This document shows, piece by piece, positions 26,093-33,401 of a DNA stretch of 64,000 bases. Source of the stretch: Pelosinus sp. IPA-1 (GTDB taxonomy: Bacteria; Bacillota; Negativicutes; DSM-13327); assembly GCF_030269905.1 (NCBI RefSeq), contig NZ_BSVC01000006.1, positions 1 to 64,000 of the forward strand, given 5' to 3'. Below the pieces are notes generated by a model. The model saw only the letters and a program-made list of their open reading frames with translations. It did no database searches and was not told the origin of the DNA. The number at the start of each line of letters is the position of its first letter. Position 1 is the stretch's first letter. The position numbers were made by a program, and so were the translations under genes.

Positions 26093-27004
26093 ATGTATGA
26101 TTTAATTATTATTGGTGGCGGACCAGCAGGACTAACGGCAGCTGTATATGCAGCACGTAAGAAGATGGATACCCTATTACTAACAAAAGAATTTGGCGGA
26201 CAGCTTATGTGGACAAAAGAGATTGAAAATTATATGGGATATCAATTTATTAGCGGCCCTGAGCTGATGAGTAAATTTGAAGAGCAAGTAAAACGCTTTG
26301 CTGTATTAACAAAATACGAAGAAGTAAGTAGTCTAAAAGTGAGAGATGATGGCACCTTCTTAATTAAGACAGAGGAGGGCGAATACGAAGGTAAAACAGT
26401 AATTGCGGCAATGGGTAAACGTCCAAGAAGATTAGAAGTACCTGGGGAAATTGAGTTCACCGGTCGAGGTGTTAGTTATTGTGCTACTTGTGATGGCCCT
26501 TTGTTTGCCGATAAGGTAGTGGCTGTTGTAGGAGGCGGTAATTCTGCTGTCCAGGCCGCCTTAGAGCTTAGTGATATAGCTCCCACTGTATATTTAATAG
26601 TTCGGAATAATACTTATAATGCGGATCCGATACTTCTAGATAAAATGAAGGTTGCTAAGAATATAGTAGAGATGAAAGGTTATGTTTCAACGGGGATTTT
26701 TGGTGATGAATTAGTTGAAAAAATCACAATTAGCGAAATTGCCTCAGGAAAAACTCAAGATTTGGCCGTAGAAGGTGTCTTCGTAGAGGTCGGCTTAGAA
26801 CCTAACTCTGAATTTTTACAAGACATAGTAGGAATGAACCAAGAAGGGGAATTGGTTGTCGATTGTCGTTCTAAAACAAATATTCCTGGCTTGTATGCAG
26901 CAGGAGATGTAACAAATGGACCTGATAAACAAATTGTAATTGCAGCTGGAGATGGCGCTAAGTCGGCTCTTATGGCTTATGATTATTTACTACATAGAAA
27001 ATAG
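26093..27004 (+). CDS. trxB: thioredoxin reductase (TrxB family)
   Basis: A 303-residue flavoprotein that passes electrons from NAD(P)H through FAD to a redox disulfide. It has the FAD motif GGGPAG near residue 8, the active CATCDGP near 130, the NAD(P) motif VVGGGNSAVQAAL near 147, and the C-terminal FAD segment AAGDVTNGPDKQ near 270. The NADPH-binding HRRD/R motif of classical TrxR is not obvious (here VRNNTYNAD), so the preferred donor may differ, for example ferredoxin- or flavin-linked types. No thioredoxin gene is adjacent. ATG 26093 is nine bases after GATGGGG and preferable to ATG 26078. Confidence 0.9.
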   Translation: MYDLIIIGGGPAGLTAAVYAARKKMDTLLLTKEFGGQLMWTKEIENYMGYQFISGPELMSKFEEQVKRFAVLTKYEEVSSLKVRDDGTFLIKTEEGEYEGKTVIAAMGKRPRRLEVPGEIEFTGRGVSYCATCDGPLFADKVVAVVGGGNSAVQAALELSDIAPTVYLIVRNNTYNADPILLDKMKVAKNIVEMKGYVSTGIFGDELVEKITISEIASGKTQDLAVEGVFVEVGLEPNSEFLQDIVGMNQEGELVVDCRSKTNIPGLYAAGDVTNGPDKQIVIAAGDGAKSALMAYDYLLHRK

Positions 27005-27048
27005 TTAACTGAAATAATAAAGTTAAAAAGAATAGTTAAAAAATTGTA

Positions 27049-27077
27049 GGTAGAGGAGAGATCCTCTACCTTTTTTT
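27049..27077 (+). terminator. terminator after trxB; left edge of the tail locus
   Basis: A perfect 9-bp GC-containing stem (27049-27057 with 27062-27070) followed by seven T residues. The phage-like genes begin just beyond it. Confidence 0.9.
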
Positions 27078-27110
27078 ACTTATTTCATCTTTTATGTAAT
27101 AATTATGATT

Positions 27111-27158
27111 TTATGTCAGATTTATGTCAGTTACAAAGGAATTTCAAAGGTGTATCTT
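27111..27158 (+). promoter_or_regulatory. module A operator-promoter, shared with module B
   Basis: Two TGTCA boxes 11 bp apart (27114-27118 and 27125-27129) run straight into GTTACAAA. TTACAA (27131-27136) followed after 16 bp by TATCTT (27153-27158) reads as a -35/-10 pair. Two related TTATG half-boxes lie further upstream at 27092 and 27103. Nearly the same element (two substitutions and one insertion in 27 bases) occurs at 40426-40474 upstream of the second module. The regulator is unknown; the placement fits an activator or repressor bound next to the -35. Confidence 0.65.
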
Positions 27159-27229
27159 AGAAGTGGTAAAGGTTACCAAATATGTTAATTGATATTGTTT
27201 TTATCATGCTTGAAATGGGGGACGTTTTT

Positions 27230-27718
27230 GTGAAAGCAGAATTTATGGCAAATGAGGGTATGATGATTAACTATGAGCATTCGGGGGAATTTGTGAATAG
27301 GATTATGTATAGTAGTAGTAGCAGTAGTAGTAGTAGTAGTAGTAGTAGTAGGCCAGCTGGTAATAGTCCAATTGCTAAGTGTGTGGAAGCAGCTTTATAT
27401 GATTACCCTGTATGGAAAGTCAACTCGGAACAACTCCAACCTCAACATAAGGGAAATATTGTTGAATTAAAGAATATGGTAATGAGCCATAATGGAGGGT
27501 TGGGAGTGCGACGCAATGATTATATTTTGCATATTAATCTGATAGAAGCTACTATGACAGTCTTAAGTCCTCTACAACGAGCTTTTGTTCAACAACGGTA
27601 TTTTAAAAAAACTCCCTTTAAGATTATAGCTGAAGAACTGGCAGTGACTGAACGTCATTTATATCGTATTCGTCAGGAAGTTATTCGTTTATTTGAGGTA
27701 TCATTCGGTTGGCTTTGA
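27230..27718 (+). CDS. module A transcription regulator, sigma-70 region 4-like, with polyserine tract
   Basis: A 162-residue protein. After a short N-terminus comes a run of 13 serines (residues 28-40), then a helical region and a C-terminal helix-turn-helix (about 105-155) of the sigma region 4 type: LSPLQRAFVQQRYF, FKIIAEELAVTERHLYRIRQEV. This is the size and place of phage late-gene activators such as Xpf of PBSX or ArpU-like proteins. It is the first gene of the contractile-tail module and lies between the shared operator-promoter and the shared 37-bp element, so it probably turns on the genes downstream. GGGGGAC six bases before GTG 27230 decides the start over ATG 27182. Confidence 0.8.
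   Translation: MKAEFMANEGMMINYEHSGEFVNRIMYSSSSSSSSSSSSSRPAGNSPIAKCVEAALYDYPVWKVNSEQLQPQHKGNIVELKNMVMSHNGGLGVRRNDYILHINLIEATMTVLSPLQRAFVQQRYFKKTPFKIIAEELAVTERHLYRIRQEVIRLFEVSFGWL
27311..27349 (+). repeat. AGT trinucleotide microsatellite (13 units)
   Basis: Thirteen in-frame serine codons: AGT three times, AGC once, AGT nine times. Length changes by slippage would stay in frame and alter only the serine linker of the regulator. Confidence 0.95.
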
Positions 27719-27758
27719 GTGATATCGACTTGGTAGAAATCAAAAAAGATTATAATAT

Positions 27759-27795
27759 TACCTATCTAAATTCAAGCAAATTTGTACGGATAAAG
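27759..27795 (+). promoter_or_regulatory. 37-bp late-promoter-like element, copy A
   Basis: TACCTATCTAAAT-N11-TGTACGGATAAAG lies 40 bp past the regulator stop and just before the first structural gene. The two 13-bp arms and the 11-bp spacing are identical to the copy at 40818-40854, while the spacer differs. The layout resembles a -35/-10 pair read by a phage sigma-like factor. Confidence 0.65.
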
Positions 27796-27817
27796 TAATG
27801 AGAGGAGGTAGGACGTA

Positions 27818-28282
27818 ATAACAACTGTAGATAAAATTACGGATAAGATTATAGAAATCCTACGGGCTGATGCTGAACTTAAGCAAATAATAATGAATTG
27901 GCGAAAAACCAATGGTATGGTTCCAGTAGATGTGACAACCATTAGTGTTGGGTGTGAGGAAGAAAAATTTGAGTTGTATGACAGAACAAGGGACGAGGCA
28001 ACAGCTATTTTTAAGATTTATGTTCAATGTAAGGATGAAGATGTTGAACGAGGGGAAAAGAATATCCAGATTTTAGCTCAAACAGTGAGATATATTCTTG
28101 TACAACGATATGAATTAAAAGGAATAGTTTCAAGCAGTTTTGTTCAAGGGATTCAATATGTAACTATGAATGAGATTGAAAATCTGCATGGAGCTATTAT
28201 TGCATTTGAGGCGAAATATTATGCGCCACGACAGGTGCCAAGAGAAGTACTAACTGTGTATAAAATTAAAATTGATTTTTGA
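27818..28282 (+). CDS. module A tail protein (early gene before sheath)
   Basis: A 154-residue protein in the position of the XkdI/XkdJ or tail-terminator/completion proteins that precede the sheath gene in PBSX-like loci. The family is not recognised from motifs. The only ATG (27893) has no ribosome site, whereas the frame is open back to 27812, and GAGGAGG (27802-27808) lies nine bases before ATA 27818. The added residues (TTVDKITDKIIEILRADAEL) look like real protein. The start is therefore probably the non-canonical ATA. Confidence 0.65.
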   Translation: MTTVDKITDKIIEILRADAELKQIIMNWRKTNGMVPVDVTTISVGCEEEKFELYDRTRDEATAIFKIYVQCKDEDVERGEKNIQILAQTVRYILVQRYELKGIVSSSFVQGIQYVTMNEIENLHGAIIAFEAKYYAPRQVPREVLTVYKIKIDF

Positions 28283-28303
28283 TACGAGAGGGAGTTGATA
28301 GAT

Positions 28304-29698
28304 ATGCCGATGGAATTTATTGTACCTAGTGTACAAATAGATGAGAGTGATGTGGGAGCGCGTCCCACGCCACAAATGAGCCTTGCTGGTATTGGTATTG
28401 TAGGGACATTTGAGAAAGGACCGATTAACATACCTACTACAGTAGGTGATGTAAATCAGCTTATTGAAAAATTTGGTGGATATAAGGCAGGTCTGACAGG
28501 ATACTTGAGTGCCTATGCAGCTTTACAGCAAGGCGCAAATGATTTTAAAATTGTGCGCATCGCTGGTACAGGCGCTAAAGCAGCCAGCGTTATTTTAAAA
28601 GATGATGGTGGTGAAGACAGTTTTATTGTATCAGCTTCGGACCCTGGTGTGTGGGGGAACGACATTAAATTAAATATAGAGGAAAATACTAGTACGTTTC
28701 GCTTAACTATTATATGTGGCGAGGCTAAAGAAACATTTAGTGCACTGACACTGGCTAATCTGAGTATCCAAAGTAAATTTGTTACAATTGCCAAGTTAGG
28801 TAATGGAAATAAGCTACCTAAAGCAGTAGCCAATGTATCTTTAATTGGAGGAAATGACGGAGTTGCGGTAATGGATGCTGATTACATAGGTACAATTGAT
28901 TCTTCTACAGGTTTTCGGACAGGCTTAAAAGCATTGGAGCCTGTACAAGTGGGAATTGTTCTTTGTGCCCAACAGTATAGTCCGGCTATTCAGAGTGCAT
29001 TACTTTCTTTCGTTGAAAATTGTGATATAGAGGAAGGTTTGCGAGTTGCTATTCTTAACACAACTCCTACCTTGAGCGTAGATGCTGTTGTATCACAGAC
29101 TACATCGCTTGACAGTGATCGAGGGATATTAGTATATCCATGGGTAGAACCGGAAGATCTGCCGGGTAAATTTGTTGCACCTGATGGCTATTATGCAGGA
29201 AGACTCTCTTGGCTTGAACCTCATAAATCTCCGAGTAACAAGCAAATTCTTGGTATTATCTCTTGTGAAAATAACTATACCTATGCAGAGGTAAAAGCTC
29301 TTACTATGGCTAGAATTAGTCCAATCACATTAGTCAATGAAAGAGGTTTCAGAATTCGTAATGGTTTAACACTCGCATCAGATCCAGCCTGGTGCCAGAC
29401 CAATATTCGCCGTCAACAGGACAAGATGGAGATGGAACTGTATCATGCTATGCAATGGGCAATATCTGAGCCTCATGATGAGAGACTCTGGCAGGATATT
29501 GCTACGCAAATTGATATGTACTTGCAAGTGCAGAAAAATCTTGGCTTGATTAGAGGTTACAAGCCGACCTTGTGTAATGCGCAGACGAATACGCCAGAAA
29601 TGGTGACAAATCGCATTCTAACAGCTATTATTCGGTGGTTGCCGCTATATGCTGCAGATTTTATTATACTCAGGTTTAAACGTGAATCATCAGTTTAA
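28304..29698 (+). CDS. contractile tail sheath protein
   Basis: A 464-residue sheath protein of the XkdK/Mu gpL-like family. It would polymerise around the tube and contract to drive it into the target. The N-terminus (VPSVQIDESDVGARPTPQM), the handshake-type GGNDGVAVMDADYIG near residue 184, and the C-terminal segment with LTLASDPAWCQTNIRRQQDKM near 350 are typical. ATG 28304 is nine bases after AGGGAG; the TTG at 28295 is too close to the ribosome site. This gene defines module A as a contractile particle. Confidence 0.9.
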   Translation: MPMEFIVPSVQIDESDVGARPTPQMSLAGIGIVGTFEKGPINIPTTVGDVNQLIEKFGGYKAGLTGYLSAYAALQQGANDFKIVRIAGTGAKAASVILKDDGGEDSFIVSASDPGVWGNDIKLNIEENTSTFRLTIICGEAKETFSALTLANLSIQSKFVTIAKLGNGNKLPKAVANVSLIGGNDGVAVMDADYIGTIDSSTGFRTGLKALEPVQVGIVLCAQQYSPAIQSALLSFVENCDIEEGLRVAILNTTPTLSVDAVVSQTTSLDSDRGILVYPWVEPEDLPGKFVAPDGYYAGRLSWLEPHKSPSNKQILGIISCENNYTYAEVKALTMARISPITLVNERGFRIRNGLTLASDPAWCQTNIRRQQDKMEMELYHAMQWAISEPHDERLWQDIATQIDMYLQVQKNLGLIRGYKPTLCNAQTNTPEMVTNRILTAIIRWLPLYAADFIILRFKRESSV

Positions 29699-29721
29699 AA
29701 TATATGTGAGAGGTGAGAATT

Positions 29722-30162
29722 TTGGCAAATAATGATCCTATACAAGGTTTTGATGTATCTATATCAATTATGGGACCGAACGGACCGGAGCTTGTAGGTG
29801 AGTATAAAGAAGTTACGATTACGATTAAAAATGATACGGAGGATTATCTAGAAACGAATGAGCGAATTGCTCGGATTTTGGATGGTGTTATCAGTATCAG
29901 TGGTAAGCTAAAGCGTGGTTGGATGAATACTGATATTATCAGTCGTGTCTATGGTTACTCTGCACTTCGTCGTGGAGAAAAAATCGGGGAAAGTCCGCGT
30001 TTTACCATTAGTTGTACGGCTGATAATCCGGATAAAGGAATAAACGGTCGACTGAGAATTGAGCAGGCGGTTATCAATGAATTGGCTCTAAGCATTAAAG
30101 GTGGCAAAGGTGTTGTGGACAAAGATCTAAGTTTCAAGGCTGAAGGTATTAGCGAAGCATAA
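29722..30162 (+). CDS. tail tube protein, XkdM type
   Basis: A 146-residue tube protein that stacks as hexamers inside the sheath. It has the beta-rich layout of the XkdM/phage core tail family: NDPIQGFDVSISI at the N-terminus, NERIARILDGVISISGKLKRG in the middle and RLRIEQAVINELAL late. TTG 29722, after GAGGTG, is preferred to GTG 29713, which overlaps the ribosome site. It follows the sheath gene directly, as in PBSX. Confidence 0.88.
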   Translation: MANNDPIQGFDVSISIMGPNGPELVGEYKEVTITIKNDTEDYLETNERIARILDGVISISGKLKRGWMNTDIISRVYGYSALRRGEKIGESPRFTISCTADNPDKGINGRLRIEQAVINELALSIKGGKGVVDKDLSFKAEGISEA

Positions 30163-30169
30163 AAAAACT

Positions 30170-30200
30170 GCAGGGTAGGTGCATTTGCCTACCTTGCTTT
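30170..30200 (+). terminator. intra-operon hairpin after sheath and tube genes
   Basis: An 11-bp stem with G-U pairs (30170-30180 with 30187-30197, loop GCATTT) followed by TTT. It looks like a partial terminator that would lower expression of the low-copy baseplate genes downstream. Confidence 0.65.
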
Positions 30201-30252
30201 CCCTACACAGCTTACAAAAATCTGATTTATATACTTGAAGGAGTGCGTTTAT

Positions 30253-30737
30253 ATGGAACAACAAAATTTTGGACCATTAGAGTTACCAAGCGGTAAGAAA
30301 ATTACTTTTCGAGAACCAATAGGGGCAGACCGTGTGAATGTTGTGCAAATGCTAAAAATGAGTCTAGATAATATGGCCAGCGGTGCCCTCCTGATTGATA
30401 ATTATGTAGCGGCTAAATGTGTCGCTACTATCGATAGTAAAACGGTTGATCAAGCCGATTACAAACGCTTGTTTGACAATATGTCGGATGAAGACGTTAC
30501 TTTCTATCAGACAGTATTTCAAGAAATGTTTGGCATGAATGATGAAAAGCGCAACAATGCAAAAGAAGCAGCACGTTTTTTGCGACAAGGGCAGACCTCT
30601 ATCGCTTCATCCAAATAAGTAAATATGGTCATGCCGCAACATATAACGAATGGCTTTTGCTTAGTGATTTGGAACGGGATGCACTGTATATGGCACTGGA
30701 GTGGCTGGTTGATAAGGAAAAACCGCCAGATGATTAA
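30253..30737 (+). CDS. module A tail assembly chaperone with -1 frameshift (G/GT type)
   Basis: The zero-frame product is 121 residues (stop at 30618) and resembles XkdN-like chaperones. The heptamer T TTT TTG at 30576-30582 is in the zero-frame phase needed for a -1 slip, and the -1 frame then stays open to 30737. It encodes a coherent helical tail (DLYRFIQISKYGHAATYNEW, then an acidic C-terminus). The long form would be about 161 residues. Lambda gpG/gpGT and many tails use the same design: both forms coat the tape measure and recruit tube protein. ATG 30253 follows AAGGAG at nine bases. Confidence 0.82.
30576..30582 (+). other. -1 ribosomal slippery site, module A
   Basis: T TTT TTG in X XXY YYZ phase, 36 bases before the zero-frame stop. 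It joins the short chaperone to an otherwise startless 51-codon frame. Confidence 0.75.
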
Positions 30738-30744
30738 AATTGTA

Positions 30745-30786
30745 AAAACTATGAGCGCGATAGTAATTGCGTTCATAGTTTTTTAT
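30745..30786 (+). terminator. intra-operon hairpin before the tape measure gene
   Basis: A 14-bp stem with one G-U pair (30745-30758 with 30769-30782) followed by T6. It is a good intrinsic terminator inside the operon, between the chaperone and tape measure genes. Confidence 0.75.
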
Positions 30787-30842
30787 GTACCTATTTTAGT
30801 GAAGCTAGTAGTATTTGAAGTTGTAGTTAGAGGGGGGAATGA

Positions 30843-32345
30843 ATGGATATTTCATTCAATATGTCTATGATGCTTAATTCTTTTGATAATGTGAGTCCAA
30901 TTTTGAACAAAGTGGAAGAGGTTATGGAAAAGATAGAAAAGGCTGTTACCTCGATGAAGTCTTTACCTATGATTACCCAGGTACTTCTAGTAAAACAACC
31001 AGCGGAAAGTGCTACCACACAGATTGGATCCTTTTCTGGCAGTGATCTTGAAAAAAATGTACAAAAAGCGAAGGAATTAGAAGAAGAGTTTAAAAACTTG
31101 TGGGATGTAACATATAATACTAGTATTTCTATTCAGCAAATGCGGGACGAAATAGTAAATGCATCAGCAGAGGTGAAACGTCTTGGTGAAATAGTTAGAG
31201 ACAGTGCTAACAATATTAATGAATCTGCTTCAGTTAAGACGGTTAGCAAAAAAGGAGTAGAGATTAACAAAAATCCGGCTACTCAAGTGGTGATCAATAG
31301 TAAAGATGCTGTAGCGGGTAGTAGACTTGATAAGTTAGATACAATATCGGGGTGGGAAAATTGGGAAAAATTAAAAAAGTTCGAATCAGGTTTTACTGCA
31401 GCTCGTGGCAAGGGAAAAGGCGTTGTGCCTGCAGCAATTGAAGGTAGTAAACAGTCTTTTCCGGAGTATAAGCAATATATTGATGGTTTGCAAAGGTTTG
31501 AGTCAGGTTTTAGTGCGGCTCGTGGTAAGGGAAAAGGCGTTTTTCCTGCAGCAATAGAAGGCACAAAACAGGCTTTTCCGAAGTATAAGCAATATATTGA
31601 AGGTTTGCAAAAGTTCGAGTCAGGTTTTAGTGCAGCTCGTGGTAAGGGAAAAGGTGTTGTGCCTGCGGCAATAGAAGGCACAAAACAGGTTTTTCCGGAG
31701 TACAAGCAATATATCGATGGTTTGCAAAAGTTTCAGTCAGGTTTTAGAGCAGCGCGCGGCAGCGGTGGGACTAATTTTTCATCAATCATTCAAGGGGCAC
31801 AGAAAGCTATGCCTTGGTTGAATCAAGTGTCTGGATGGGTAGCAAGATTTACACCTATGTGGTTGGTGAATGCGGCAAGGATAGCAAGTGGTTGGATAGT
31901 GGCTTTGGGCCCGGCTGGATGGATTATTGCAGGCATAACGGCAATTGTTGTTGCTGCTGTGTGGGCATGGAATACAAACTTTATGGGCTTTAAGGATAAA
32001 TGTATATGGGTTTGGAACGCTATCAGTGATTGGGGTAAGCAGACATGGACCAATATTTCCGGATTTGTAAGTAACGCCATAAATTTGGCATGCGATTGGA
32101 TAGACAAGGCAAAAGAGGGATTAGGTCTGACTGGTAAAATGTCATTCTATGGTCCTATTAAAGGTGTGGAATTAAATGCAGGAGACCAACCGTTTCTTAG
32201 TGGTGGTAATCGTAGTAATACAAACAATATCAATCAAACAGTTAATGTGAATGTTGCTACGACAAATGAAGCTAATCAATTTGTGGCCCAATTGGAACCA
32301 TCAGGAAAACATATTGACAGTCGTAATCCGAGCTATAATTTTTAG
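30843..32345 (+). CDS. module A tape measure protein
   Basis: A 500-residue protein in the tape measure slot between chaperone and LysM genes. It has helical N-terminal and C-terminal parts, a central block of three 39-residue tandem repeats plus a degenerate fourth (about 179-334), and a hydrophobic stretch (about 345-378: WLVNAARIASGW, IIAGITAIVVAAVW) of the kind that enters the target membrane. Tape measures set tail length, and at roughly 0.15 nm per residue this predicts a short tail of about 75 nm (inference). GGGGGGAA precedes ATG 30843. Confidence 0.82.
   Translation: MDISFNMSMMLNSFDNVSPILNKVEEVMEKIEKAVTSMKSLPMITQVLLVKQPAESATTQIGSFSGSDLEKNVQKAKELEEEFKNLWDVTYNTSISIQQMRDEIVNASAEVKRLGEIVRDSANNINESASVKTVSKKGVEINKNPATQVVINSKDAVAGSRLDKLDTISGWENWEKLKKFESGFTAARGKGKGVVPAAIEGSKQSFPEYKQYIDGLQRFESGFSAARGKGKGVFPAAIEGTKQAFPKYKQYIEGLQKFESGFSAARGKGKGVVPAAIEGTKQVFPEYKQYIDGLQKFQSGFRAARGSGGTNFSSIIQGAQKAMPWLNQVSGWVARFTPMWLVNAARIASGWIVALGPAGWIIAGITAIVVAAVWAWNTNFMGFKDKCIWVWNAISDWGKQTWTNISGFVSNAINLACDWIDKAKEGLGLTGKMSFYGPIKGVELNAGDQPFLSGGNRSNTNNINQTVNVNVATTNEANQFVAQLEPSGKHIDSRNPSYNF
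31377..31727 (+). repeat. three 117-bp tandem repeats in tape measure gene
   Basis: Units at 31377-31493, 31494-31610 and 31611-31727 each encode 39 residues beginning K/R-F-E-S-G-F-x-A-A-R and ending Y-I-x-G-L-Q. A diverged fourth unit begins at 31728. DNA identity between units is high. Confidence 0.92.
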
Positions 32346-32356
32346 TGGGTGATGTG

Positions 32357-33397
32357 ATGGAAATCGTTTTAGGAGATCTTAAAATAGCAATTCCTCCAGA
32401 AAACAAAATTGATTTTACTGGTATGCGTGCAATGGTCAAGTATGATGTGCCTGGTGATCGTCCTCGATATCAAGATATGGGACGTGATGAAAGAACCGTC
32501 AAATGGAGTGGGATTTTCTATGGTGATGGGGCATATCAACAAGCATTAGATTTACAAGCTTTATATGATAGCAAAATAAACATTGATGAGGGAACCGAAA
32601 AAAGCGGTTTCCAATTTTTATTTGAAGAAATTTCTTGCAGGGTATTGATTAAAAGTTACTCCTATCAGTATTACCGTAGAGATAAAATTCGCTATGATAT
32701 TGAATTGGTACGATTGGAAAGTGACTACGACTCTAAAAGCCAACCGAAGAATGACAAGATTGATAAGATAGAAAAAGCAAAAAGTGGCTTAGATAAGCTT
32801 AAAGATGACATTAATAAAGCCATGAAGTCTGTAAATGATGTCTCGAAGGCTGCAGAAAGTGTGCGACAAAGCCTATATAATGCGAGAAAAGCTTATTTGT
32901 CTGCGGTAGTCACTGTTACAAGTCCAATTCAAAATATGAAACAGCAGCTTAAAAATGTAAAAGATACTTTGGATCAGACCCTAGCAACGGTCAACCATTC
33001 CATTGGATGCACATCAACCTCAGTAAATCGTCAGGAATTAATACAAGCATTACAGAAGATGCAAACCACCATACCGTTAGCTCAATCGCTGGTTTTACTA
33101 GCCAAGGGGAAAAGCTTGGGGCAAAGACTTGATGAGGTAACATCACAGTTTAATACTCGGCGGGTTACGCAGGGTGACACTTTGAGATCGATTGCTTCTG
33201 ATGTTTTAGGAAGTCCGCATGAGTGGATGATATTGTCACAAATCAATCGCTTAACAAGTAGTATTATTCCAGCTGGCATGGAAGAAATCAAAGTTCCTAA
33301 TCGTACAAATACAGCAGAAATAAATACTTTAATAGAGGAACAAATTGGGCAATTACCCAGAGTAGTATCTGATTATTTACCAAGAAATTTGAGGTGA
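32357..33397 (+). CDS. LysM-domain baseplate/tail protein (XkdP type)
   Basis: A 346-residue protein. The N-terminal 120 residues form a compact domain (VPGDRPRYQDMGRDERTVKW) found in tail-hub connector proteins. A long helical, Lys-rich linker (about 125-240) leads to a C-terminal LysM domain (about 275-325: VTQGDTLRSIASDVLG). In contractile systems such proteins (T4 gp53, XkdP) link hub and wedges. ATG 32357 is chosen over GTG 32345, which overlaps the previous stop. Confidence 0.82.
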   Translation: MEIVLGDLKIAIPPENKIDFTGMRAMVKYDVPGDRPRYQDMGRDERTVKWSGIFYGDGAYQQALDLQALYDSKINIDEGTEKSGFQFLFEEISCRVLIKSYSYQYYRRDKIRYDIELVRLESDYDSKSQPKNDKIDKIEKAKSGLDKLKDDINKAMKSVNDVSKAAESVRQSLYNARKAYLSAVVTVTSPIQNMKQQLKNVKDTLDQTLATVNHSIGCTSTSVNRQELIQALQKMQTTIPLAQSLVLLAKGKSLGQRLDEVTSQFNTRRVTQGDTLRSIASDVLGSPHEWMILSQINRLTSSIIPAGMEEIKVPNRTNTAEINTLIEEQIGQLPRVVSDYLPRNLR

Positions 33398-33401
33398 TGG
33401 A

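Noticed and set aside
30625-30870. Plus-strand frame after the module A chaperone as a small membrane protein
   Set aside because: It is out of phase with the coherent -1 extension that occupies the same bases and runs across a terminator hairpin.
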